From Spiroplasma eriocheiris (GTDB lineage Bacteria; Bacillota_I; Bacilli_A; Mycoplasmatales; Mycoplasmataceae): 64,000 nt of DNA. How positions within the stretch are numbered: position 1 is the stretch's first letter; each line of letters begins with the position of its first letter. The DNA lies in the NCBI RefSeq assembly GCF_001029265.1, contig NZ_CP011856.1, positions 124,001-188,000 on the forward strand, given 5' to 3'. Both the position numbers and the translations under genes were made by a program. Below the pieces are notes generated by a model, which made no database searches, had not been told where the DNA came from, and saw nothing but the letters and a program-made list of their open reading frames with translations. Positions 31,030-42,522 of the stretch are shown here, in pieces.

Positions 31030-32013
31030 ATGAAAAAAAACCCAGATAAAAAAGAATTCAAATTTTGAATTAAAACTAAAAAATGATTTAAAAAAACTAA
31101 ATCAAAACTTCGCTCGTTCTTTCAAACATTATCCGCATGATGCAAAACTCGCTATCATAACATTATTTATAATACCCAAAAAAGTAAGTGATTCCAACGA
31201 GGAATTAATCCGTTAATTTGACCATATATTATTTTAATGATTTTATTAATTGTTGTTTCGTTGTTAATTATTTTATTGTATTCGTTTATTCAACCAACCG
31301 GAAACAGTTTAGTTTTTGAATTTAATTTTGCTAACTTTGCGGCCTTCTTTTCCCAACAAGCTTTTGTGGTATCTTTATTTTTATCATTAGGTTATGCTTT
31401 AATTGCCGCAATTATTGCAATTATTATTGCTTATCCGGTTGCTTATGTTATGGCTTTTTGTAAATCAAAATTATTATCAAAAAATATTTGAATTTTAGTA
31501 ACCTTACCAATTTGAATTAACATGTTACTAAAAATTATTGGGTTACAAACATTATTCCACATGATTGCCCCCGGACTATTAGGAACTCCGGTTTCTATTG
31601 TCATTGGGATGGTTTATGCTTTTATTCCGTTTGTGATCTTACCAATTTATAATAGTTTGGATAAAATTGATCATTCTTTGATTGAAGCATCTCGTGATTT
31701 GGGAGCAAATGGGTTCACAACCTTTTGAAAAGTAATTTTTCGTCAGTCAATCCCAGGAGTTATTGCCGGGGGAACATTACTATTAGTGCAAGCAGCAACT
31801 TCCCTCCTGATTGTAAAATTTATGGGAAATGGCCAAATTAGTATGATTGTTGAAGTTATCGAGACTTACTTCTTTAAAGGAGGTAACTTTGGATTAGGGG
31901 CTGCTATTTCGGTAGTATTAGCGGTGATTGTCTTTATCATTATTATTGTTTCAAACTGAATGTCAAAAGTATTTGAAACTAAAAGGGGGAAACGAAATGA
32001 GAAACTTTCTTAA
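31030..32013 (+). CDS. potB: Spermidine/putrescine ABC transporter permease PotB
   Basis: The 327-residue protein has a long basic, Trp/Lys-rich N-terminal extension (about 65 residues), then six membrane segments and the EAA loop [10 protein letters not shown] (about residue 219) that contacts PotA. TGA is Trp many times in the N-terminal part. It overlaps the potCD start by 17 nt, so translation is coupled. The basic extension is unusual compared with E. coli PotB (about 275 residues). Confidence 0.92.
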
Positions 32014-34606
32014 ATCTTCTTACATGGGAATTATCTTACTATTTATTTATGTTCCCATTGTGATTTTAATTTTATTTTCTTTTAATAATAGTGATAGTAT
32101 GGGGATTTTCACTGGTTTTTCTGATCGTTGATACCATGAATTATCTCAGCAACAATCATTTTTACAAAGTATCATTATTTCGGTCTTTACCGCGGTAATT
32201 GCGACATTAGTGTCAACTATTTTGGGAACCTTAGCTGCAATTGGTTTAAGTCGTGCGCGCAAAGTTACTCAAAAAATGACATTGTCAATTACTAATATTC
32301 CCTTAATTAATGCTGATATTATCACTGCTGTTTCATTGATGATGTTATTTATTGCCCTCGGAGCAAAATTTGGGTTTTTAACTTTAGTACTTGCCCATAT
32401 TTCATTTGATGTTCCGTATGTCATTATCACGGTGTTACCACGGTTACGAAAAATTGATCCGCGGTTAATTGAAGCATCTTTAGACTTAGGGGCGAAGCCG
32501 TCACAAACACTATGAAAAATTATTTTACCAATTTTAAAACCAGCAATTATTTCAGCTGCGGCAATCGCTTTTGCGATGAGTTTTGACGACTTCATTATTT
32601 CTTATTTTACGGGGGGTGATGATGTCAATGTGGCAACTTTCATTTATACAATGAAAAGAATTAAACCCTTTGTGAATGCTTTTGGAACAATTTGTATTGC
32701 AATCATTGGTTTTGTGATTATTGGCTGAAACGGATGAAATATTTATAAGGCCAGCCATGAAAAATTTCGGAAAGAAATGTTAAAAGGTACTTATAAAGAT
32801 AAAACAATGTTGCGTTATGAAATGCGATTAGCGATGTTATATCATAGTTTAAACAACCAAGCTTTGACAGATGAAAAAGTTAAAGAACGTTTGCGCACAA
32901 AAATTATTTATTGAGAAGATAAATATGCCAAAGGATTAGCCTGGGCTAAAAATAAAAAAAATAATTTTATTCTCAAAGAAGAGCGTCGTGAGACAATTAG
33001 TGAAATTTCGCGCAATAAGTTCCGTTGGTTTACCAAAACTTGAAAACCGATTACTTTAGTAGTAATTTGTACTGGTTCGATTGGTTTACTAACAGGAGTT
33101 TATATTACAAATAATATTTATGACCTTGTTGTTGCTAATTGAAGTGGTTATATTACCGATAGTGTCTTAAATGGATTTCAACAAAAATACCATGTTAAAG
33201 TTAAATATGTTGTGTATGATAGTAATGAAACTCTATACAACAAGTTATACACGACTAAATATGATGTGATGGTTCCGAGTGATTATATGGTTGCCAAATT
33301 AGGGGGGCAGGGGGATTTAGCAAAAATTGATTATACTAAATTAAATGCAGTTGATCCTAATTTTCACCTGGTAAAACCTAACCCAACTTTTGATGGTAAC
33401 ATTGCGGGCTATGATGTGAAGTTTAACCAATGGTTCAATGATAAAAATGTTGATGTTAATTATTATCAAAATAATAATATCCAGTTCTATAATACTTGTC
33501 TTAACACCAATGATAAAAAACCACCAGCTAGCTGTTTTGATAAAAATAAAACTGCGATGATTAATAATGGGTTATTAGGCATTCAAAACAAAAATAAAAT
33601 TGCTAGTCCGGCAATTAATGCTTCAATTACTGATTATAATATTCCGTTATTTTGGGGCGATATGTCGTTAGTTATCCGCCCATCCGCTGATAATATTGCT
33701 TTTGTTCGAAATATTTTAAATGAAGAAAATAAACACCTGCCCGGAACAGTTGCTAAATTTGGAGTTAGTGAGCAAGCATGAACAGCAGACCGCCAACAAT
33801 ATATTATTAATGATGTGTATGATCCTAAAAATGTTACATATTCAAACGGAATTTCATGGGATATTTTATGAAAAGCAGCCCAAGCGGGCAAAAGAGTATT
33901 GTTAAATAACGATTATAAAAATCTCTTTATGATGGCTAGTGAAAAAAATCGCCAGCAGGTCTTACCAACAACCCAGCAAGAAGTTGACCAAGATTTTAAT
34001 GATTTAAAAACTTTATTAAAATATAATAATGTTGCTTTAAAAAATGATGAAATTATTAATGATGTTGGGGATGGCCGTTTTGACTTTGCCTTTATGTATA
34101 ATGGGGATGCTATTGCCGCGGATGCCGGTGATAATGGTGAAGGTGGCTTTGCAAATAGTGGGCAAGGGGGTAGTGACCATAAATTATTAATAACACATCC
34201 GCGTTTTGCTAAATACGACCCAACCCAAGAGAAATTTACCAATATTGAAGGAACTAATATTTGGAGTGATAACTTTGTGATTGCCAAAAATTCAAGTCAT
34301 CAGGATTTAGCTTATAAATTTATTAATTATGTAATTCAACACCAAGCAGAATTAACTGAAAATTCGGGATATACTTCGCCATATCAACAAGTGATGGACT
34401 ATGAAATTAACCCCGTCGTTACACCGGGGACAGAGCCCGGCCCAATGCTAGACTATAACCGTGAATATGTCCCGGTTTCCAAATGAGATAGTACGCTGAA
34501 TAACTATGTCTCTGATCCAATTGCCGCCGATGGACCATTCTATAATGGTAGTCTGGATGACTATCTAGTTAATAAATATAATATTTTAATTGCGAGCAAA
34601 AATTAA
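31997..34606 (+). CDS. potCD: PotC permease fused to PotD substrate-binding domain
   Basis: One uninterrupted frame (TGA as Trp) encodes 869 residues. Residues 1-260 are PotC, six membrane segments with EAA loop EASLDLGAKP (about 159). A basic cytoplasmic linker follows (about 265-345), then another membrane segment (about 350-370) and a PotD-like extracellular binding domain (YDVMVPSDYMVAKL, FDFAFMYNGDAIAAD, NIWSDNFVIAKNS). The fusion tethers the binding protein to the pore and replaces the lipoprotein anchor of separate PotDs. Similar potC-potD fusions occur in other Mollicutes. Confidence 0.93.
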
Positions 34607-34634
34607 AAGATAAGAACTTCTTATCTTTTTTATT
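34605..34634 (+). terminator. Terminator of the pot operon
   Basis: AAAAGATAAGAA / TTCTTATCTTTT hairpin with a one-base loop centre and T tail, overlapping the potCD stop. Confidence 0.88.
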
Positions 34635-34680
34635 TTTAATTTAAAAAAAGGAAATCACCGGTAATTTTGATAAATATTAA

Positions 34681-35259
34681 ATGAGCGAGGTGATTCATAT
34701 TAAAAAGAAATGATATTTTTTATTAGCAACAACAATCGCGGTGATTATTGCTTTTTTAGTATTTTTTCTAAATGGCGTTAAAATAACTTCCGACAATAAT
34801 TCTCCCGAGATTAGCAATAATTCAGATGCTTCCGAAGTAGCACTTAATTTTATAACTAAATATCAACTGCCCTTAGTTAATAATCAAGTTCTCCCTAAGG
34901 CATATAAAATTCCCTTTGTTTTGTTAGGAACTAGCGTTGAACAAATTTTAGTGCGGAATCATTTTATTTTCAATAACTTTCATTCGTTAGACCAGCGACT
35001 TCTCAACCGTAAAGTTTATCAAAGTTTGACAATTGCCTTATTGCCAAAACCACAATTTATTAAGTGATACTCGCGAAAATTAATAACGGAAAAACTATTA
35101 GAAGAATTAAACTTTCCCCATTCGATCATTACCCCCGTGTTAAAAATTTTACATAGTAATTTTTTAACCACGATGCAAGTAAAAAATAATTTGCAACATT
35201 ATTTGACAGGTAGTTATAAAAAATACTATCAAATTTTAATTTTGTTTGTGGTAATGTAA
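34681..35259 (+). CDS. Signal-anchored protein of unknown function upstream of comEC
   Basis: The frame runs from ATG 34681 to TAA 35257-35259 (192 residues). The ribosome site GAGGTG (34687-34692) lies inside, suggesting that the real start is ATT 34699 (then KKKWYFLLATT), a non-standard start used in some Mollicutes. It has a basic N-terminus, one membrane segment (about residues 12-31) and an outside part of about 150 residues without recognised domain. It overlaps the comEC start by one base, so the pair is co-translated. It might be linked to DNA uptake, but I cannot show it is ComEA. Confidence 0.6.
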
Positions 35260-37325
35260 TGCGCTTCCAATTACAAAAGTTTTATCAGCAATGGTTTTTA
35301 ATTGTCATTAGTTTTGTTATTAGCGAGTTATTTATTATTAATAAATTATATTATATGTTATTTTTACCCCTGAGTTTATTAATTTTTTTGCTCTATTGGC
35401 AAAGACAATTTTGATATATTTTTTTGGTCGGGCTGGGAGTAATCTTACATTTAGTAATCACCAAATTTAGTTGGCAACCACCTTTTCACCAATCAGGAAT
35501 CCTAACCGGAAAGATCAGTTATGTTGGTAATCATTATTATTTTATAAAAATTGATTTAAAAGAATATTATTATTCGGCGAACATTACCCTCCATCTGGGG
35601 GATAAGATCAATTTTTAAGGTTATCTTACTAATCTTCCCACCTCTGGAAATATTTATCAGTTTAATTTTAAGTATTGGTTACATAGCAATGGCATTGAAC
35701 AAGCAATTAAAATTCAAAAAATTATTAATATTCAAGCTAGTAATGATTTACGAGAGACTGTTAGCAATTATTTAAAAGATCATGATGTCATTATTAATGG
35801 CATGATAAGTTTACTTTTATATGGCCAGCGAACAGCAGCGGTTAATACTTTATATAATAATTTTGTTTGTTTAGGAGTTCTTCATTTGTTGGTTGTTTCA
35901 GGATATCATATTAATGTATTATTTTTACTCTTAAATAAATTATTAAAACGAATAATTCCGGGACAAGGCAGTTGAATTTTGACTTGTGGAATTTTGCTTT
36001 TTTATTTATACTTATTAAATTTTGATTTAACAACATTAAAAGCAGTTATTATTTTATTTGTAAGTTTGTTTAATACCAATTTTTGCAAAAAGAAATTTAA
36101 CCATAATCAACGCTGATGTGCGAGTTTTTTATTAACATTAATGGCTTACCCCTATGGTTTTTTAACGGTGGGCTTTATTTATGGTTTTTCAATGACATTA
36201 TTATTTGCTAACCTATGAAGCAAGATCCGCCCCTTAGCATATTGGCAGCAACTTCTTATTTTAAATGGCTTTATTTTTTTAGTTGCCAGTGGTTGAAATA
36301 TTTATTTTAATTTTAGTGTTAATTTTACTAGTATCTTATTTAACATTATCTTAACCCCGCTAATTGCGATTATTTATATAATTAATTTTATTATTGTGTT
36401 TATTAAACCGCTACATCTTTGCTACACTTGGTTTTATTTTATTTTGTATAATTATTCATGAGGACTTTTAAAAATTAATTTTGCCTGAAATGTTGGTGCC
36501 CTTAATTTTGCCGTGATCTGTTGCTATTATCTTTTGCTTCTTTTAGCATGTTACTACATTAAACATTTAAAAAAAGTCTTTATTAGCTTATTTGTTATTT
36601 TAATTGGTGTGATGTTTTCTTTTAATTTTTTAGTTAAACCAGCTTATTCAATAACGATGCTAAATGTTGGCAATGGTCAGACAATTATTATGGAAGATAA
36701 ATGACAAAGCAAAGTTATTGCCTTTGACTTAGGAGTGGGCTATGGAGCATCATCAACTTTGGTCAGCGATTATTTACGGTGAAAAGGAATTAATTGAATT
36801 AATATGGTTTTTATTTCCCATCACCACGAGGACCACAATAATAATCTTAGCGATGTCCAAAAGAAAATCTGGATTTTTAAACTGTTAAATAATGATTCGG
36901 TAACAGAAAAATATCACATTGGTGATTTTACCTTGCAAGTCTTACACCATTTTGAAAATGCCGGCGATGAAAATAATAATAGTTTAGTTATTTTAGGAAC
37001 AATTAATAAGCACCATTTTTTATTAATGGGTGATGCTAGTAAAACGGTGGAAAATAAAATATTAAATTTTTTGTGGCCACCAATTGATCTGTTACAAGTT
37101 AGTCACCATGGTTCAAAGAGTGCTTCAAGTGAAGAATTTATTAGTAAAATTAAACCGAAAACGTGTTTTATTTCAGCTACCACTGACAACCATCATAAAT
37201 TTCCAGCGCTCCAAACATTGAACACATTAAAGCAATATCATTGTCAAATTTATCAAACTAATATTTCCCATAATTTAGTTTATAATATAAATGAACGTGC
37301 AAAAAGTTATCTCACAACTTTTTAA
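35259..37325 (+). pseudogene. comEC: comEC competence channel gene with an in-frame TAA
   Basis: Read through, the frame codes for 689 codons with ComEC/Rec2 order: N-terminal membrane segments and OB-like part, the competence domain (LYGQRTAAVNTLYNNF, FVCLGVLHLLVVSGYHINVLF), more membrane helices, then a metallo-beta-lactamase domain (SHHHEDHNNN, LLMGDASK, VSHHGSKSA). TAA at 35616-35618 (codon 120) splits it inside the N-terminal OB region, and the frame resumes directly without shift. CAA or AAA to TAA is the likely cause. Only a 119-residue fragment would be made from the first start. The MBL part seems well preserved, so the loss is either recent or bypassed by reinitiation. Confidence 0.85.
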
Positions 37326-37348
37326 GATATTAATGAAAGGAAAGCGAC

Positions 37349-38317
37349 ATGTTTTTAATCTATGGTGAAGATAGTTTTTTAATAAAAACTCAAAAAAATA
37401 AGATTTTAGCTAAAATTAATCTTAATGATGAATATGAAGTTGAAGAATATAGTTATTTGGAAACACCATTATTAGATATTATTAATGATGCTAATACTGT
37501 TGCCATGTTTTCCGATAAAAGAATTATCGTTGTTAATGATTGTTTTTTCTTAACGGAAGAAAAAATTAAGGCAAAAGTAGATAATAAGGAATATTTGCCT
37601 AATTTATTAGAATATTTAGAAAACCCCAATCCCAATACTTATCTAATATTTATCTGCCCAGTTAATAATATTAGTAATCGCTTAAAAATCACGAAAAAAA
37701 TGTTGGCTTTAACTAGTGTTTTAAAGGCAATTAATTTATCATATCCGGAATTGTTAAAATTTATTAATGATTTTATTGCCAAACACCAGGCGACGATTTC
37801 TCAACACGGAGTTGAAAAAATTATTGAATATTTACCAAATAATTTATACATTATTCAAAATGAATTGCAAAAATTAATCCTGGTCAACTCCCATATTACA
37901 GAAGAGATTATTGAAAATAATATTACTAAATATCTAGATACAGATATTTTTAAATTAGTTGATTATTTATTAGATAATGATTTAAATAATTTTTTAATTA
38001 ATTACCATTATTTACAAGAGCGGGGGTTAAACAATATTGCATTATTGGCTTTAATGGCTAATAGTGTTATTTTAACGCGTGATATTATTATTTTATCGGC
38101 CACTAAAAAAACACACTCTGATATTGCTAGTACTTTAAAAATTCATCCGTATCGAATTAAAAAAATTTCTGAGCGTTTAAATAAATTTAATATTGAAAAA
38201 GCAAATAAAATTATTATAAAATTGTTTGAAATTGATTATAAAATAAAAAAAGGTATAATAAATAAAGACATTAGTAGTGATTTATTTTTAATTAATTTAT
38301 TTGATTTAAATGAATAG
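37349..38317 (+). CDS. holA: DNA polymerase III delta subunit
   Basis: The 322-residue clamp-loader subunit begins MFLIYGEDSFLIKTQKNKI, matching HolA (FLIYGED at the N-terminus). It contains an AAA-like region with FICPVNN, and C-terminal helices with HPYRIKKISERL. It loads the beta clamp onto DNA. It is followed by a membrane protein and rpsT on the opposite strand; the holA-rpsT neighbourhood is usual. GAAAGGAAAG precedes the start. Confidence 0.9.
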   Translation: MFLIYGEDSFLIKTQKNKILAKINLNDEYEVEEYSYLETPLLDIINDANTVAMFSDKRIIVVNDCFFLTEEKIKAKVDNKEYLPNLLEYLENPNPNTYLIFICPVNNISNRLKITKKMLALTSVLKAINLSYPELLKFINDFIAKHQATISQHGVEKIIEYLPNNLYIIQNELQKLILVNSHITEEIIENNITKYLDTDIFKLVDYLLDNDLNNFLINYHYLQERGLNNIALLALMANSVILTRDIIILSATKKTHSDIASTLKIHPYRIKKISERLNKFNIEKANKIIIKLFEIDYKIKKGIINKDISSDLFLINLFDLNE

Positions 38318-38355
38318 ACTATAATGAATAGATGTTATGGAGATGGTTCAAAAAA

Positions 38356-39843
38356 ATGAAAGAAAATAAATTATATGCCCACATTGTTTATGCTTTATAT
38401 AATACATTTAAAGACGATAACATTAAAGCACAAATTATTGTTAATTCTGAATTTAAAGCGTTAGTAATCAAACAAATTTGTTCTTTATTAACTTTAGAAA
38501 AAGAATTTGATGCATCATTTAACGATGAAAAATATACCATGGCCTTTGCGCAAGCGTTAGCCAATGTGACAAATGAATCAGCCACCATTGAAAAAATTGA
38601 TGGGGCAACTTTCAATCAATTAGATGAAGACTATGTTGAATATATTAAATATATTTGTGATAATTTTAAAGTTGAAAAAGACTACATTACGCAGGAAAAT
38701 GTTGTTACCATTGATGGCATTGACCAAATTGCTGATTTTGTTGACGAAAAAGCAATTGATAATGCTCGTGATCAGATGAATAAAAAAGCGGCTAAGGAAT
38801 TGGAAAAAGAACAGCACCAAGATTCTACCCAAAATACCGGACCGATTATGGGAGCTGGAATGGGAATGAATGCTTTTGATCCAAGCAAACTAGACATGGG
38901 TCAAATGATGCAACAGATGGCTAATATGCCAATCCATCCCCGTTTAGACCCGCGTTTTTATCCTTACCGTACTAAACCTAAATTTATGCCATTATTTAAA
39001 AAGATTGTGGCCGGATTAGTGATTCTGGCGGCGGTTGGTTTAATTATTTTATGATTATTAGGGTCATTTCTCGGAATTACTATTGATACGAATGTAATTG
39101 TTTATAAATGAAACGGGTCTGTCATTATTGTTGGTGGTGGCGCTGATGCGGGCATTCATGCTGGGAATGATAATTTTGTGGGACCATTTCCATTTTCTTC
39201 CAAGTTAAAACTAGCGTTAGCTGGCGCTGGTTCAATGAGTTTATTTAGTGGGTTATTACCGATCATTCCCGCAATTTTTATGGGTTATGAATTATTAGGA
39301 ACAAAACGTTTTAAAAGAGATAATTATACTGTTAAAATGCTAACAGTCGGGATTAGTGTTATTATTTTATTATATTCTTCTCTTTCATTAATTAGCATTT
39401 TGTTACCTAATTATGTTAGCAACATTGTTAACGGTCTAGGTGTTCCTAAAAGTGGTATTAATGTTGGTGATTCAAGTTTATTTGGTGGAATTCTAACACC
39501 CGATTCTGATTTACAGCAAACTTTAAATAATATTATCAATGAAATTAACAATAGTTCTTCGTATAAATTAATTTATGCATTTAGTGTAATCTTTATGATT
39601 GCCGGATTAGTTGCTTCCCTTGCTGCCATTGCTTTAATGGTTGTTGTTCCTAAACTTGATCGTAATAAATTAGTTCGAGCTAATGAAGAATACCAGAAAG
39701 CAGTTAATGCCGCAATGCGTGGTGAAAAATATACAATGGACCCTTCTTTATTTGATGAAGAATTTAGAGAAGATAACCCGTTTAATCCTTTTGGAAATAA
39801 GGATGAAAATAAGAATAATGACCAAGATGATGAAGATAATTAG
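38356..39843 (+). CDS. Multi-pass membrane protein of unknown function, 495 aa
   Basis: The first 150 residues are helical, acidic and soluble. A Met/Gln-rich low-complexity linker (GPIMGAGMGMNAF, MGQMMQQMANMP) follows, then four or five membrane segments (about 215-240, 280-310, 325-350, 420-445) and a highly acidic tail (NKNNDQDDEDN). ATG 38356 is preferred: GGAGATGG is 9 nt upstream, whereas ATG 38332 has none. TGA at 39052-39054 is Trp. No family recognised. It is transcribed with holA and stops at a strong terminator. The soluble-to-membrane layout suggests a scaffold or regulated channel, but nothing proves it. Confidence 0.8.
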
Positions 39844-39861
39844 AATTCTAATTATCTTTTT
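39833..39861 (+). terminator. Terminator after the 495-aa membrane protein
   Basis: AAGATAATTAG AATT CTAATTATCTT hairpin with T tail, including the stop codon. Confidence 0.82.
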
Positions 39862-39871
39862 AAATTAAAAT

Positions 39872-39907
39872 AAAAAATAGTAACTACTTTGATAGTTACT
39901 ATTTTTT
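39872..39907. terminator. Bidirectional terminator facing rpsT
   Basis: AAAAAATAGTAACTA and its complement, loop of 7 nt, T runs on both sides. It stops rpsT transcription from the right. Confidence 0.88.
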
Positions 39908-39936
39908 ATTAATACCAGTCTAATTATTTCCTAAAA

Positions 39937-40188
39937 TTAATTTACACGGATCATTAATTTACTTTTCATTCTTGCTGCTTTATTAGCATGATAAATCCCT
40001 TTAGTTACAGCTTTGTCAATTAATGAAACAGCATTGTTTACTAAATCGTTAGCATTTTCTTGTTTTTCTGCAATTGCTAAATTAGCTTTTTTAATTGCTG
40101 TTTTAATTGAAGATTTAAATGATTTATTAGCTAAATTAGCTTTTTCATTTGTTTTGATTCTTTTAACTTGTGATTTGATATTTGCCAT
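39937..40188 (-). CDS. rpsT: 30S ribosomal protein S20
   Basis: The 83-residue, Lys-rich helical protein (MANIKSQVKRIKTNEKANL, VSLIDKAVTKGIYHANKAARMKSKL) binds 16S rRNA. On the minus strand a -10 TATAAT (40226-40231) and a -35 like TTACAC (40248-40253) lie upstream, and GAAAGGAATG precedes the start. Monocistronic. Confidence 0.95.
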   Translation of the reverse strand: MANIKSQVKRIKTNEKANLANKSFKSSIKTAIKKANLAIAEKQENANDLVNNAVSLIDKAVTKGIYHANKAARMKSKLMIRVN

Positions 40189-40458
40189 TAATATTCATTC
40201 CTTTCATTTACTTAGACACAAAGGAATTATAGCAAATAGATATATGTGTGTAAATATAAAAACTTAGTTTTTTAGAGAATTTATAGTTTTTAGATTGATA
40301 ATTATTTTTCTAAATTATGAAACTTATTGTTTTTTAGTGTTTAGTTAATTAAGATATTAGCAGGGAAAGTTAAAAACTTATTAACTTCATTTATAGCAAT
40401 TGTAATAACTATATTATTTTATTTCCCTAAAATTTTTAAAAGAAAGGAAAATAAAGAA

Positions 40459-41001
40459 ATGAAAAAGTTATTAGCAATTTTTGGCGCTGTTGGTTTAACA
40501 GCAACCGGAGCAATTAACATTGTTGCTTGCCATAAAGAAGAAACGACAACAACGGGGATTACAGAAGAAGCACAAAAAGCTATTAATAGTTATATTACTT
40601 TTACTTTTGTTAGTCATTTATTTACTAAAAATAGTGATGGTAGTTATTCATTAGCTCAGAAAGGTCAAGGGACATTATCATTAATACCTGACAATATAAT
40701 GGATATGAATTCGGCCAAAATTAATGGTGTTGACATACCAATGAGCATCTTATCTGCTACAGGTATAGTATACTTGGGTAATTTTATTACTAGTTTAGGG
40801 TTTAATTCCGAAAGTTTGGACCCAATGGGTAATTATGATTTATCCCAAATTACTATTGGAGAGAAAGGAACAAGCACATTTGTTAAAACTGGTGATGATA
40901 CAAAGTTTACAGCCAATTGAAATGTTAATGTTGACCTAACTAGTGGCGATAAAACAATAAACTTTACTAATTCAGGTAGTTTAGAATTTGAAAAAAACTA
41001 A
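40459..41001 (+). CDS. Small surface lipoprotein, 180 aa
   Basis: The signal MKKLLAIFGAVGLTATGAIN with lipobox Cys24 (IVAC) is of the same type as in the 1.7-4.9 kb lipoproteins, but the mature part is not similar to them. It contains one central hydrophobic stretch and an Asp/Thr-rich C-terminus. One TGA is Trp. AGAAAGGAAA lies 9 nt before the start. Outer-face anchor expected, function unknown. Confidence 0.88.
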
Positions 41002-41023
41002 GAATATAATTTCTTAGTTTTTT
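40993..41023 (+). terminator. Terminator after small lipoprotein
   Basis: AAAAACTAAGAA / TTCTTAGTTTTT hairpin with T run, overlapping the stop codon. Confidence 0.88.
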
Positions 41024-41121
41024 AAATTATATATTATTTTTAGGATTTCATTGTTTTTTAAATTTAAAGGAATAGAATATATATGAAAACAAAGACACAT
41101 ATACAAGAGAGGTTTTCCCTG

Positions 41122-42093
41122 ATGATTACTATTGATAAAATTAAGGAAGCACGAGATAGAATTAGTGATTATATTAATTCTGATAATATAATTCATGATT
41201 TGACACTATCAAAAATGCTTAATGCGGAAATATATTTAAAATTAGAAAATTTACAACGAACAGGAAGTTTCAAAATTAGAGGAAGTTTAAATAAGATTCT
41301 TTCTTTGAATGAAGCCGAACGTGCTAAAGGAATTATTGCTGCATCTGCTGGCAATCATGCTCAAGGTGTTGCATTGGCATGTTTATTAACAAATACTAGA
41401 TGTACTATAGTAATGCCAGAAAATGCACCAAAATCAAAAATTGAGGCAACTAAATTATATGGTGCAGATATTATTTTATCTGGTTCTAATTTTGATGGGG
41501 CGTTAAAAACTGCATTAGAAGTTCAAAAATTACAGCAATTAACATTTGTACATGCTTTTGATGATGAAGAGGTAATTAGTGGGCAAGGTACTATTGGATT
41601 AGAATTAATTGAACAAGTTAAAGGTTTAGATACAATAATTGTTCCCGTTGGTGGTGGCGGTTTAATTTCAGGTATTGCTATTGCCGCAAAAACATTAAAT
41701 CCAGAAGTTAAAATTATTGGTGTTGAAGTTGAAAATGTGCCATCTTTAACAAAAGCCTTTGAATTTGGTAAATCAATTGAAGTTGAACCTAGTAAAACAA
41801 TTGCTGATGGTATTAATGTTCAAAAAATTGGTTTAATTACTTTTGAGATATGTAAACAGTATGTTGATGAAATTGTTACTGTTTCAGAGAAAGAGGTTAA
41901 GGAGGCAATTTTGTTCTTATTAGCAAAAGACAAAATTTTAGCAGAAGGTGCTGGCGCTGCAGCTTATGCAGGAGTATTATCTGAAAAAATTAAATTAATT
42001 CAAAATACTAATGTAACAATCATTATTTCTGGAGGAAATATTGATTTATCTAAATTAAATGAAATTTTAAATGAAAATATAAACGACGGTTAG
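41122..42093 (+). CDS. Threonine/serine dehydratase (PLP fold II)
   Basis: The 323-residue enzyme has the PLP lysine in GSFKIRGSLN (Lys51), AASAGNHAQGVALA and the phosphate loop PVGGGGLISG. It lacks the C-terminal ACT-like regulatory domain of biosynthetic IlvA, so it corresponds to the catabolic (TdcB-like) or serine racemase-related form that deaminates threonine to 2-oxobutyrate. ATG 41122 follows GAGAGG by 9 nt; ATG 41083 is less likely. It contains no TGA codon. The next unit is the riboswitch-controlled nrdDG, also linked to anaerobic life. Confidence 0.88.
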   Translation: MITIDKIKEARDRISDYINSDNIIHDLTLSKMLNAEIYLKLENLQRTGSFKIRGSLNKILSLNEAERAKGIIAASAGNHAQGVALACLLTNTRCTIVMPENAPKSKIEATKLYGADIILSGSNFDGALKTALEVQKLQQLTFVHAFDDEEVISGQGTIGLELIEQVKGLDTIIVPVGGGGLISGIAIAAKTLNPEVKIIGVEVENVPSLTKAFEFGKSIEVEPSKTIADGINVQKIGLITFEICKQYVDEIVTVSEKEVKEAILFLLAKDKILAEGAGAAAYAGVLSEKIKLIQNTNVTIIISGGNIDLSKLNEILNENINDG

Positions 42094-42191
42094 GAGTTTA
42101 TTTTTTTAATTTAAAAATGAAAAATTTTGGTTTATTTATGATATAGTTTAAGTATGAAAGATGTCGATCTTTCAAAAATTAAATAAAATAA

Positions 42192-42333
42192 ATATGGTTT
42201 TTAATTAGGGAATTGTGTTAGAAGCACAAGCTGTACCAGCAACTGTAAAACTGACGAACACTGTAATAACCACTGAGAAAATTTCTTGGGAAGGGCAGTA
42301 AGTAGGCTGAAGTAAAGCCAGTAGACCTACCAT
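42192..42333 (+). ncRNA. Cobalamin (AdoCbl) riboswitch
   Basis: The sequence follows the B12 aptamer in order: P1 start ATGGT (42193-42197), GGGAATTGTG (42208-42217), the conserved CAGCAACTGTAA (42237-42248), CCACTG (42270-42275), TGGGAAGG (42287-42294), AGTAGG...GAAG, and the closing box GCCAGTAGACCTACC (42317-42331) with ACCAT pairing to P1. It lies 190 nt before nrdD. Downstream are hairpins GATTACTT/AAGTAATC (42347-42370) and TTTTTGTA/TACAAAAA (42386-42405), neither with a clear T run, so control may be translational. Confidence 0.93.
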
Positions 42334-42522
42334 GTTTTTGAACTTTGATTACTTCTGGAATAAAGTAATCCTGTAATTTATTTAATTTTTGTATTTTTAC
42401 AAAAATGAAAAATAATAAATTATTGAATTTTATTAACAAAGACAACAAAGATAACTAAATATTATTTTTGTTTATTTAAAGTACTTAAATAATAATTAAA
42501 ACAGAAACGGGGAAAAGCGGGA

